NCBI GenBank assembly: GCA_039934475.1
Contig: JBDTMC010000211.1
Coordinates: 1 to 12,689 of the forward strand
Reading direction: 5' to 3'
From: JBDTMC01 sp039934475
Lineage (GTDB): Bacteria; Acidobacteriota; Terriglobia; Bryobacterales; Bryobacteraceae
DNA length: 12,689 nucleotides
In this document: positions 5,833 to 12,689 of the stretch, in pieces
Numbering within the stretch: the first letter of the stretch is position 1
Layout: the number at the start of each line of letters is the position of its first letter
Made by a program: the position numbers and the translations under genes
The notes under the pieces: generated by a model
The model's database searches: none
Seen by the model: only the letters and a program-made list of their open reading frames with translations
What the model was told of the DNA's origin: nothing

Positions 5833-6279
5833 ATGGCGTTTACTAACGGTACTTCTCTTAATCATCCGGTGCGGATTTTGTTGGTGGATGACAACTCGAA
5901 TGGGCTAGCGGCTCGAAGGTCGGTTCTGGAGGAACTTGGCTACCACATCGTCACCTCGGCGACGGTAGAAGAGGCTCTCGGAACGTTCGAGCGGAACACC
6001 TTCGATCTCGTCATCACGGACTATAAGCTGCCTGATTTTAACGGCGTAGAGTTCATTGGCAGAATCCGCGAGAAGCTGCCGGAATTGCCGGTAATTTTAA
6101 TCTCCGGCTTCATCGACACACTCGGTCTGGACGAGAAGTCCACCGGCGCCAATGCGGTGATTCAGAAGAGCTCCAACGAAGTGAACCAACTGGTTCGGGC
6201 GGTGAACCGTCTGCTGCGTAGGAAGCCACCGACACGGGCGGGCTCCAAAGTCCCTGCCACTCGCCGGCGCGCCGGCTAA
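5833..6279 (+). CDS. Single-domain response regulator (CheY-like receiver)
   Basis: 148 residues. A receiver domain covers about residues 12-132, with the acidic pair in LLVDDN (Asp19, Asp20), phospho-acceptor Asp63 in ITDYKLP, the switch residue Ser91 in LISGF and Lys112 in VIQKSS, so all phosphotransfer residues are present. There is no output domain; the last 18 residues are a basic Arg/Lys/Pro tail (ending RRRAG). It should receive phosphate from a histidine kinase and act through protein contact or as a phosphorelay intermediate. No kinase gene is in the window, so it is an orphan here. The ATG at 5833 is the only reasonable start but lacks a recognisable ribosome binding site. The GH3 gene starts 37 bases later on the same strand. 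Confidence 0.93.
   Translation: MAFTNGTSLNHPVRILLVDDNSNGLAARRSVLEELGYHIVTSATVEEALGTFERNTFDLVITDYKLPDFNGVEFIGRIREKLPELPVILISGFIDTLGLDEKSTGANAVIQKSSNEVNQLVRAVNRLLRRKPPTRAGSKVPATRRRAG
6263..6276. repeat. Perfect 14-bp GC palindrome at the end of the response regulator gene
   Basis: GCCGGCGCGCCGGC is its own reverse complement and abuts the TAA stop at 6277. It encodes part of the Arg-Arg-Ala-Gly tail. It has no loop to form a stable hairpin, so a protein-binding site or chance in GC-rich coding DNA are the options. Confidence 0.45.
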
Positions 6280-6293
6280 GAGGGTCAAATCTG

Positions 6294-6309
6294 CCCACGC
6301 TATAGTGGG
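6294..6309 (+). promoter_or_regulatory. Small hairpin that includes the GH3 ribosome binding site
   Basis: CCCAC (6294-6298) can pair with GTGGG (6305-6309). The right arm contains the GGG of the GGGA Shine-Dalgarno 5 bases before the ATG at 6316. The loop region includes TATAGT (6301-6306), which resembles a -10 box but lies too close to the start for a transcript that would carry the Shine-Dalgarno. Confidence 0.3.
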
Positions 6310-6315
6310 ATTAGC

Positions 6316-8139
6316 ATGAGGAACCGGAAGCCGTGGGCAGCAGTGTGCCTGTTGACGATGATGGGAGGACTGCCGGCAGTGGCTCCGGCCGCCCGCAGAA
6401 AGCCCGCGAAGACGGCCGAGAAGGACGCCACCCCAGCCGCGGCGCCGAATTCCGGTCAAGTCCAGCGTTGGCTATCCTCGCTCACCTTGCGTCAAAAAGT
6501 GGCACAACTGGTGATGATTCCGTTCTATGGGGAGGCCCCCAGCCAGCGCACACGCGCGTATCGCGAGTTTGAGCGCCTGGTGAAGGTGAGTGGCGTAGGC
6601 GGGTTGATCGTTATCAACCGCCGCGTGGGCGGCACTATTCGCCGGGCGGAACCACACGCCATGGCCGCGTTCCTCAACCGAATGCAGAAATCGGCGCGTT
6701 TGCCGTTGATTGTTGGCGGCGACTTCGAACGCGGAGCGTCGATGCGGGTAACTGATTCAACGAAGTTTCCCCACTTGATGGCATATGCCGCGGCGGGGGA
6801 CACCGAAGCGGTGAAACGGCTGGGCGCGGCAACGGCGCGCGAGGCGAGGGCGATGGGTGTGCACTGGGTGTTCGCTCCGGTTGCCGACGTCAACAACAAC
6901 CCGGAAAACCCGATCATCAACATCCGGTCGTTCGGCGAAGATCCGAAGAGTGTGTCGAACTATGTGACGGCGTTTGTGGAAGGCGCAGCGTCGGCCAAGG
7001 CCACCCCGGTGATCACAACAGTGAAACACTTCCCTGGGCACGGCGACACGGCTACGGACAGCCATTTGGGGCTTCCGCGCCTGGAGGTTGACCGGGAGCG
7101 CCTGGAGACAATCGAATTCGAACCGTTCCGCGCAGCAATTGCGGCCAATGTCGATGCGGTGATGACGGCCCACATCTCCATTCCAGCCCTCGATCCATCC
7201 GGTGTGCCTGCCACCGTGTCGCCGGAGATTCTGAATGGCATCCTGCGCGAGAAACTAGGTTTCAAAGGAATTATCGTCACCGACGCGATGGACATGAAGG
7301 GGCTAGCCACACAGTTCAGTCACGGCGAGGCGGCAGTAAAGGCTTTGGAGGCCGGCGCCGATTTGCTACTGATGCCGCCCAAGCCGGACGAGGCCATTGA
7401 CGCCGTGGTGAAGGCGGTGAAGTCAGGGCGGCTGAGCCAGAAGCGGATCGACGAGAGTGTGCGGCGGATTCTTGGCGCGAAGGTAAAGGTGGGCCTGCAG
7501 AAGAAGAGGGTGGTGGACGTAGACGATCTCAGCGACAACCTGGAATCGGAGGAAGATGCCGAAGACGCCCAGAACGTCGCCAACCACGCTATGACTCTGG
7601 TTAAGAACGACAACGGCGTGGTGCCGATCAAGAATCCCTCGGCGGCCTGTTACTACGTGCTGGCGGAGAGCCGGTTTGGCCAGCAAGGCGCGCGCTTGAT
7701 GGAGGCACTGCCGAAGCGTGCGCCGCAAGCCAAGATCCGTATCTTCGATCCCCAGGAGTCGCCCGTGGCATTGCAGGAAGCGGCGACAGAGGCGGCCAAC
7801 TGCGACCAGAATGTGGTGTTCGCCTTCGTCACTGTCAGCGATTCGCGAGGCGATGTCGCGCTGCGCGGCGGATTCCCGGCTTTTCTGCGCCAATTGGTGG
7901 AGTCACGGAAACCAGTGATCCTGGTTTCACTGGGCAACCCTTATCTGTTACGGGCGTTCACGGAAGTCGCAGCGTATCTGGCTTCGTTCAGCACCGCGGA
8001 AACATCGGAAATAGCGGCGTTGAATGCGGTAACGGGGGAGATCCCGATTCAGGGACACCTGCCGGTGTCGATTCCTGGAATCGCTAAAATTGGAGAAGGG
8101 ATCCAGACCGGGTTGGCAGTCCAGCAAATCAACAAATAA
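6316..8139 (+). CDS. Exported glycoside hydrolase family 3 beta-N-acetylhexosaminidase-like enzyme
   Basis: 607 residues. An N-terminal signal peptide (MRNRKPWAAVCLLTMMGGLP, cleavage near 25-26) precedes an Arg/Lys/Ala linker. The GH3 TIM-barrel (about 50-400) shows VNNNPENPIINIRSFGEDP, the NagZ signature KHFPGHGDTATDSH (237-250), whose Asp248-Ser-His250 is the family's acid/base dyad, and the nucleophile Asp323 in VTDAMDM. The rest (about 420-600) resembles the GH3 C-terminal domain, with GEIPIQGHLPVSIPG near the end. Length and export recall the two-domain, exported NagZ/YbbD of Bacillus rather than the short cytoplasmic NagZ of enterobacteria. Expected reaction: release of terminal beta-linked N-acetylglucosamine from muropeptides or chitin-type sugars outside the cytoplasm. 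It leads a tight run with the MBL-fold and LolA-like genes (gaps 14 and 4 bp). Confidence 0.93.
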   Translation: MRNRKPWAAVCLLTMMGGLPAVAPAARRKPAKTAEKDATPAAAPNSGQVQRWLSSLTLRQKVAQLVMIPFYGEAPSQRTRAYREFERLVKVSGVGGLIVINRRVGGTIRRAEPHAMAAFLNRMQKSARLPLIVGGDFERGASMRVTDSTKFPHLMAYAAAGDTEAVKRLGAATAREARAMGVHWVFAPVADVNNNPENPIINIRSFGEDPKSVSNYVTAFVEGAASAKATPVITTVKHFPGHGDTATDSHLGLPRLEVDRERLETIEFEPFRAAIAANVDAVMTAHISIPALDPSGVPATVSPEILNGILREKLGFKGIIVTDAMDMKGLATQFSHGEAAVKALEAGADLLLMPPKPDEAIDAVVKAVKSGRLSQKRIDESVRRILGAKVKVGLQKKRVVDVDDLSDNLESEEDAEDAQNVANHAMTLVKNDNGVVPIKNPSAACYYVLAESRFGQQGARLMEALPKRAPQAKIRIFDPQESPVALQEAATEAANCDQNVVFAFVTVSDSRGDVALRGGFPAFLRQLVESRKPVILVSLGNPYLLRAFTEVAAYLASFSTAETSEIAALNAVTGEIPIQGHLPVSIPGIAKIGEGIQTGLAVQQINK

Positions 8140-8153
8140 GGAGGACGTGACGG

Positions 8154-8612
8154 ATGTTGGAGATAACGTGGCTCGGCCATGGGACATTCAAATTCCGGCT
8201 CGATTCGGGCGAGGTGCTGGCAATGGATCGATGGGTGGAGGGGAATCCGCTGTATCCTCCGGGGCATGAATTCGACCGCGTGGACGATCAAGCATCGGGA
8301 TACGCCCTTCGTTTCGCCGAGGGGCGGACGGTATACTTTTCCGGGGACACAAACGTCCTCTCAGATATGAGCCTGATGCGCGAACTGTACCAGCCATCGC
8401 TGGCGTTTCTGCCTGTGGGCGACCTGTACACTATGAGTCCGCGAGAGGCGGCTACGGCCTGCCGTGTGCTCACTCCTGTCACGGTTGTACCGATGCACTT
8501 CGGGACATTTCCGCCGCTGACGGGGCGCCCGTCTGAAGTGTCTGCGCGAATCGCGAATTTGCCTGGCACCACAGTATGGGAACTGGCGCCGGGCAAGCCG
8601 GTGGAGTGGTAG
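8154..8612 (+). CDS. UPF0173-like metallo-beta-lactamase-fold protein with an internal in-frame deletion
   Basis: 152 residues; TAAGGAGG (8137-8144, sharing the GH3 stop) gives a strong ribosome site 9 bases before the ATG. The N-terminus (MLEITWLGHGTFKF to GHEFDRVDD, residues 1-45) and the C-terminus (from SGYALRFAEG at 48, through YFSGDTN with Asp65, LAFLPVGDLYTMSPREAA, and PMHFGTFPPLTGRP with His115) match UPF0173/YtkL-type metal-dependent hydrolases closely. Those proteins are about 225-235 residues long and carry THGHGDH directly after a DRVD-type segment, and a further His in an HSS motif. Both are missing here: residue 45 joins straight to the strand before the GDT motif, so about 75 residues and most metal ligands are gone without a frameshift. 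It is probably inactive as a hydrolase, a recent pseudogene, or an assembly deletion. Second gene of the GH3 run. Confidence 0.85.
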   Translation: MLEITWLGHGTFKFRLDSGEVLAMDRWVEGNPLYPPGHEFDRVDDQASGYALRFAEGRTVYFSGDTNVLSDMSLMRELYQPSLAFLPVGDLYTMSPREAATACRVLTPVTVVPMHFGTFPPLTGRPSEVSARIANLPGTTVWELAPGKPVEW

Positions 8613-8616
8613 CGGC

Positions 8617-9348
8617 ATGAGAGGGCAAGCGTTGCTCGCGGTAATCCTCTTGGGCGCCGGTGCGCTGGCGGCACAGCAACAGCCGACAGCCGACGACGTG
8701 ATCGCAAAGTATGTGGAAGCCATCGGCGGCGCGAAGCGGCTGGCGGCGGTCCAGACTATGAAGATGACGGGACGGGCTTCCATCGCCGATGGCAAGATGG
8801 ACAGCCCGGTAACGATGCTACAGAAGCGGCCATCGTCCACGCGCATGGAGTTGAATTACCAGGGGCAGACGCTGCTGCAAGTGTTTGACGGTTCCGTAGG
8901 GTGGGTGCTGGTGCCGATGACAAGCCCTCGTCCTGAGCCGGCGACGCCGGAAGAGGTGGAGCAGATGCGCGATGCCTCGGATTTCGACGGTCCGTTGGTG
9001 AACTATAGTGCCAAAGGCTACCGGGTGGCCAATCTGGGCCTGGAATCGGCGTCGAGTGAGCGAGTGTGGAAGCTCCAGGTGATCCGGCCGAATGGAACGG
9101 AGCAGATGCTGTACATCAGTAGCGCGACCTGGCTGCCAGTCGAAACCGTTGTCCGTCGAAAGCAGGGCGATAAGGTAGTAGAAGTGGAGAGCTATCCCGG
9201 CGACTACCGACTGGTGGACGGGCTGAAACTCCCCTTTTCGATGGAACAGAAGGCAGAGGGCCACACCGTTATGAAGATGGTGTTCTCCAAGATTGAACTA
9301 AACAACGGTGTCGCCGATTCCGCATTCAAAATGCCGGAAGGTAAGTGA
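8617..9348 (+). CDS. Exported LolA-like outer-membrane lipoprotein-sorting family protein
   Basis: 243 residues starting 4 bases after the MBL-fold gene; GGAG (8603-8606) lies 10 bases before the ATG, within the end of that gene. A signal peptide (MRGQALLAVILLGAGALAAQ, cleavage about 18-19) has no lipobox cysteine, so a soluble periplasmic protein is expected. The mature part opens with ADDVIAKYVEAIGGAKRLAAV and continues as alternating strands (TMKMTGRASI, STRMELNYQGQTLLQVFDG, LVDGLKLPFSMEQ, KMVFSKIELNNG), the half-barrel pattern of LolA/LolB-like proteins abundant in Acidobacteriota. Such folds bind lipid or acyl groups, but the ligand here is unknown, and it is too diverged to call LolA itself. 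Its stop is 2 bp from the stop of the convergent metH gene. Confidence 0.85.
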   Translation: MRGQALLAVILLGAGALAAQQQPTADDVIAKYVEAIGGAKRLAAVQTMKMTGRASIADGKMDSPVTMLQKRPSSTRMELNYQGQTLLQVFDGSVGWVLVPMTSPRPEPATPEEVEQMRDASDFDGPLVNYSAKGYRVANLGLESASSERVWKLQVIRPNGTEQMLYISSATWLPVETVVRRKQGDKVVEVESYPGDYRLVDGLKLPFSMEQKAEGHTVMKMVFSKIELNNGVADSAFKMPEGK

Positions 9349-9350
9349 AC

Positions 9351-12300
9351 TCAAGCGACTGGCGCAGTAGCCTCTACTTCCTCGGCCGCGGTGAAGTAGG
9401 CGCAATCGGGATGATGGAAAACCAGGGCGCTCACACTGGCTTCCGGTTCCATCATCATGCCTTCGGTAAGTTCGACGCCGATGTCATCAGGTTGGATCAG
9501 AGTCCAGAGGCCCTTCTGATCGTCCAGATTCGGACAGGCGGGATATCCGAAGCTGTAGCGTTTGCCGCGGTAGCGGGAGGTGAAGCGCTCCTGCATGGTC
9601 ATTGAAGGCGAATCGGGGAATCCCCAATCTTCGCGAATGCGCCGGTGCAGCCATTCGGCGCAGCCCTCCGCAGTCTCAATAGCGAGAGCCTGGATGGCAT
9701 GTGCCCTGAAGTATTCCCCGGCATTCTTCTCCGCCTCGCTGTGTGCGCGGACACCATCGCCGGCAGTAACCACAAACATCGCGATATGGTCGCGGCGGCC
9801 GTCAGCGGCATCCAACACGTAGTCGCTGAGGCACAATCCGTCATTCTTCGCCTGCCGTTGGAAGCGGAAGGTGTGAAGTGGACTCGTCGCTCCCGGCGCG
9901 AAAAGGTTGATGTTGTTCCCATCCCGCTCGGCTTCGAAGAACTGCCACACAGCGCGGATCTTCATCCATGACGCAACTTCCTTCTTCACCTCGTCCATCC
10001 CGTGAAGAAGTTCCATGGCTTTCGGATCACGCTCGACGAGCAGCTTTTCGAAGTTTCCTTTAAAGCCCATATGACGGCCGTAGAGCATGAACGGATTGAT
10101 GTAACTCCACACCTCGGCTAGCGCGGGAATCTCACGGACCTTGCGGTCCAGGTACGGCGCCTGAGGAACGGGTATCTCCACGCGAACCTTCGGACTGCGA
10201 TTGAGACCCGACGGGACGGCTTCCACCGCACGCGGCTCAAAGCCCGGCAGGGTTTCGTGGAAGATGTGAGAGCGGAGAACTTCCTCGCGCAACGCCGGAT
10301 CCATGATCTCGTTCATCAGCCGCAGACCGGTCATGGCGTCCTTGGCATAGAACGTAGGCGACTCGTACGCCGGCCCGATTTTGGTGACGGTGTAGCGTTC
10401 CGATAACGCCGCGCCGCCAACCAGCAGCGGAGCGTGAATGCCGTGATCGCGCAGGTCACCGGCTGTGATCACCATTTGCTGGGCGCTCTTCACCAGCAAG
10501 CCCGAAAGGCCAATCGCATCCGGTTTGTGCTTCTCAAAACCCTTGATCAACTCCTCAGGGGGAACCTTGATGCCGAGGTTGATCACGTCGTAGCCGTTAT
10601 TCGAAAGAATGATCTCGACGAGGTTCTTGCCGATATCATGCACGTCGCCCTTTACGGTGGCGAGCAGAACCTTGCCGCGAGCGGCAGTGTCGGCCTTTTC
10701 CATGTACTGCTGCAGGTGGTTGACCGCGGCCTTCATCGCTTCGGCCGATTGCAATACTTCGGCCACAATCAGTTCGTTGTTGTTGAACAGGCGGCCCACT
10801 TCGGCCATGCCTGTCATCAGTGGGCCGTTGATGATATCGAGCGGCGACACGCCCTCGGCGCGCTTCCGGTCGAGATCGGGAATTAGCCCGTCGCGCGTGC
10901 CTTCGATGATGTAGTTGCCGAGCCGCTGATCCAGCGGGAGGTCTTCGGCCTTCGCCTTCACGCGAGCGCTGGCGCCGCGGAAATGTTCGGCGATTTGAGC
11001 GATTCGCAGTTGATTGATGGCCGCTTTTTGCTCCGCGGTCTGCTGACGCCAATCTTCCGGCGCGCCCTCGAAGACGGGGTTGGGGTTCCCCCAGGCCGGC
11101 GGATGGTTGAACAGCAGATCCTCCGCCAGGCGCCGCTCCTCAATGGGAATCGACGCGAACCGTTCGAGTTTCTCGGCATTGACGATGGCCAGATCGAGAC
11201 CGGCCTTGGTGCAGTAGTAGAGGAAGACCGAGTTCACCACTTCGCGCGCCGAAGGCGGCAGTCCAAACGACACGTTCGAAATCCCCAGCACCGTCTTCAC
11301 GTAGGGGATCGATTCTTTGATCAGGCGGATGGCTTCGATGGTCTCGACGGCGCCGCCAATGTAGTTTTCATCGCCGGTAGCGCAGGGGAAGACCAGCGGA
11401 TCGATGATGATGTCTTCCGGCGGGATGCCGTACTTGGTGGTTAGAATCTCCACGGACCTCTGGGCGACGGCAAGCTTGCGCTCGCGGGTGAATGCCTGCG
11501 CCTGAACGGGGTCCTCGTCGATGGTTCCCACCACGAGTGCCGCGCCGTAGGCTTTCGCCAGCGGACAGATCTTCTCGAACTTCTCTTCGCCGTCCTCCAG
11601 GTTGACGGAGTTGATGATGCTCTTGCCCTGACAGTAGGTGAGGGATAATTCCACCGACTTCGGGTCGGTGGTGTCGATCATCACCGGCGCCTTGATCTTG
11701 CGGATCAACCGGTCGTAGAACAGCGGGATGTCATTGATCTCGTCACGATCGGACGACTGCAGGCAGACGTCAACGATATGGGCACCGTTGCGCACTTGGC
11801 GGCGGGCGATCTCGCTCGCTTCTTCCCACTTCTCATCGGCAATGAGGTTCTTGAAGAGCCGCGACCCGATGACGTTTGTGCGCTCACCCACAATCAGGGG
11901 GCGGTTGCTGTCCTCGGCCTCCACCAGGTCGATTCCCGAATAGTAAGCGCGGTGGGATGCTGAGTGCCGGCCGCGAGGCGCTTTCCCCTCCACCATCGCG
12001 GCTAAGGCGCTGATATGGGCCGGGGTTGTGCCGCAGCAGCCGCCGACTACATCCAGCCATCCGTGATTGGCGAACTTCTCCAACTGCGCAGCGAACGTGC
12101 CCGGAGTCTCGTCGTAGTAACCCTCCACGTTCGGCATGCCCGCGTTGGGATAGCACGAGACGCGGCACTGCGCCATTTCGTGAATGGTGCGGATATGATC
12201 CGTCATCAGGTCGGGCCCGGTGGCGCAATTGAGTCCCACCGACAGTAAATCCATGTGGGCGATCGAAGCGTAAAACGAGTCCGCTGTCTGGCCGGCCAAC

Positions 12301-12689
12301 ATCGTGCCCATCTGCTCAATCGTGCCCGAGACCATCACCGGAATACGAGTGCCGGTCTCCCGCTCCAGCTGCTGGATAGCGAGCAGCGCCGCTTTAATGT
12401 TCCGCGTGTCCTGGCAGGTCTCGATCAGAAGGATGTCCGAGCCACCTTCCCAAAGTCCTTTGGCCTGCTTGTAATACCCTTCGCGCAGTTCGGGAAAGGT
12501 GATGCCGCCGGTGACGGTGATGGCCTTGGTAGTTGGCCCCATGGAACCGGCAACAAAGCGCGGCTTCTGAGGAGTGGCGTACTCATCGGCGGCCTGGCGA
12601 GCCAGACGCGCGGCGGTGTGGTTCACCTCATACCAGAGATCTTCCAGACCGAACTCGGCCAGGGTTACGGTGTGCCCGCCGAAGGAGTT
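9351..12689 (-). CDS. metH: Cobalamin-dependent methionine synthase (N-terminus beyond the window)
   Basis: The frame is open to the window edge (12689), so 1112 residues are visible and roughly 75-90 N-terminal residues, including the DGGMGT region, are missing; the GTG near 12626 is internal. MetH transfers methyl from methyltetrahydrofolate through cob(I)alamin to homocysteine in the cytoplasm. All four modules are seen in order: homocysteine domain with zinc ligands GLNCATG (Cys155 of the visible part) and GGCCGTTP (Cys218, Cys219); pterin domain starting at ERTNVIGSRLFKNL; B12 cap and Rossmann domain with GDVHDIG (10629-10649, axial His684 visible numbering) and SGLLVKS; and the reactivation domain with GYPACPN (about 9528-9548), the S-adenosylmethionine-binding motif. 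All key residues checked are present, so it should be functional. Any riboswitch or promoter lies outside. It converges on the LolA-like gene. Confidence 0.97.
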   Translation of the reverse strand, partial: NSFGGHTVTLAEFGLEDLWYEVNHTAARLARQAADEYATPQKPRFVAGSMGPTTKAITVTGGITFPELREGYYKQAKGLWEGGSDILLIETCQDTRNIKAALLAIQQLERETGTRIPVMVSGTIEQMGTMLAGQTADSFYASIAHMDLLSVGLNCATGPDLMTDHIRTIHEMAQCRVSCYPNAGMPNVEGYYDETPGTFAAQLEKFANHGWLDVVGGCCGTTPAHISALAAMVEGKAPRGRHSASHRAYYSGIDLVEAEDSNRPLIVGERTNVIGSRLFKNLIADEKWEEASEIARRQVRNGAHIVDVCLQSSDRDEINDIPLFYDRLIRKIKAPVMIDTTDPKSVELSLTYCQGKSIINSVNLEDGEEKFEKICPLAKAYGAALVVGTIDEDPVQAQAFTRERKLAVAQRSVEILTTKYGIPPEDIIIDPLVFPCATGDENYIGGAVETIEAIRLIKESIPYVKTVLGISNVSFGLPPSAREVVNSVFLYYCTKAGLDLAIVNAEKLERFASIPIEERRLAEDLLFNHPPAWGNPNPVFEGAPEDWRQQTAEQKAAINQLRIAQIAEHFRGASARVKAKAEDLPLDQRLGNYIIEGTRDGLIPDLDRKRAEGVSPLDIINGPLMTGMAEVGRLFNNNELIVAEVLQSAEAMKAAVNHLQQYMEKADTAARGKVLLATVKGDVHDIGKNLVEIILSNNGYDVINLGIKVPPEELIKGFEKHKPDAIGLSGLLVKSAQQMVITAGDLRDHGIHAPLLVGGAALSERYTVTKIGPAYESPTFYAKDAMTGLRLMNEIMDPALREEVLRSHIFHETLPGFEPRAVEAVPSGLNRSPKVRVEIPVPQAPYLDRKVREIPALAEVWSYINPFMLYGRHMGFKGNFEKLLVERDPKAMELLHGMDEVKKEVASWMKIRAVWQFFEAERDGNNINLFAPGATSPLHTFRFQRQAKNDGLCLSDYVLDAADGRRDHIAMFVVTAGDGVRAHSEAEKNAGEYFRAHAIQALAIETAEGCAEWLHRRIREDWGFPDSPSMTMQERFTSRYRGKRYSFGYPACPNLDDQKGLWTLIQPDDIGVELTEGMMMEPEASVSALVFHHPDCAYFTAAEEVEATAPVA

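Noticed and set aside
9580..12248. Numerous + strand open frames across metH
   Set aside because: They are shadows of a long, highly conserved minus-strand gene and show no ribosome sites or known domains.

Overview
The window looks like a piece of an Acidobacteriota chromosome, most likely of the Solibacter/Bryobacter group. Two family signatures point there. The truncated first gene ends in a domain resembling the TIGR03437 'Solibacter uncharacterized C-terminal domain', and the gene at 4537-5673 resembles the TIGR03436 'VWFA-related Acidobacterial domain'. The DNA is moderately GC-rich. Both assignments are from recognition of sequence patterns, not from a search. No phage, transposon, CRISPR array, tRNA or rRNA was seen.

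Left part (1-3247, + strand): the end of a TIGR03437-type protein is closed by a textbook intrinsic terminator. Then come a patatin-like phospholipase (582-1736) and a two-gene operon with its own sigma70-like promoter. That operon encodes a six-Asp-box BNR beta-propeller (1839-2954) and, overlapping it by ATGA, a 98-residue MoaD/ThiS-type ubiquitin-fold protein with a bare C-terminal Gly-Gly (2951-3247). This pair is the best candidate in the window for an uncharacterised system.

Middle part (3286-4368, - strand): three small genes are read leftwards, probably from one strong promoter (TTGACA, 17 bp, TACTAT) at 4340-4368. They are a two-helix membrane protein, a 119-residue protein of unknown function started by GTG behind a perfect Shine-Dalgarno, and a glycine-rich RRM RNA-binding protein whose tail is a 30-bp tandem duplication.

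Right-middle part (4537-9348, + strand): a secreted VWA-like protein with a degenerate MIDAS site, a receiver-only response regulator with no visible Shine-Dalgarno, and a tight three-gene run. The run holds an exported two-domain GH3 beta-N-acetylhexosaminidase, a UPF0173-like metallo-beta-lactamase-fold protein that appears to have lost its central metal-binding segment in frame, and an exported LolA-like protein.

Right end (9351-12689, - strand): a nearly complete cobalamin-dependent methionine synthase, metH, whose N-terminus lies beyond the window. It converges on the LolA-like gene with only 2 bp between the stop codons.

Most genes look like ordinary chromosomal functions. The items worth following are the beta-propeller/MoaD-like pair, the internally deleted MBL-fold gene, and the small-gene/RRM operon.
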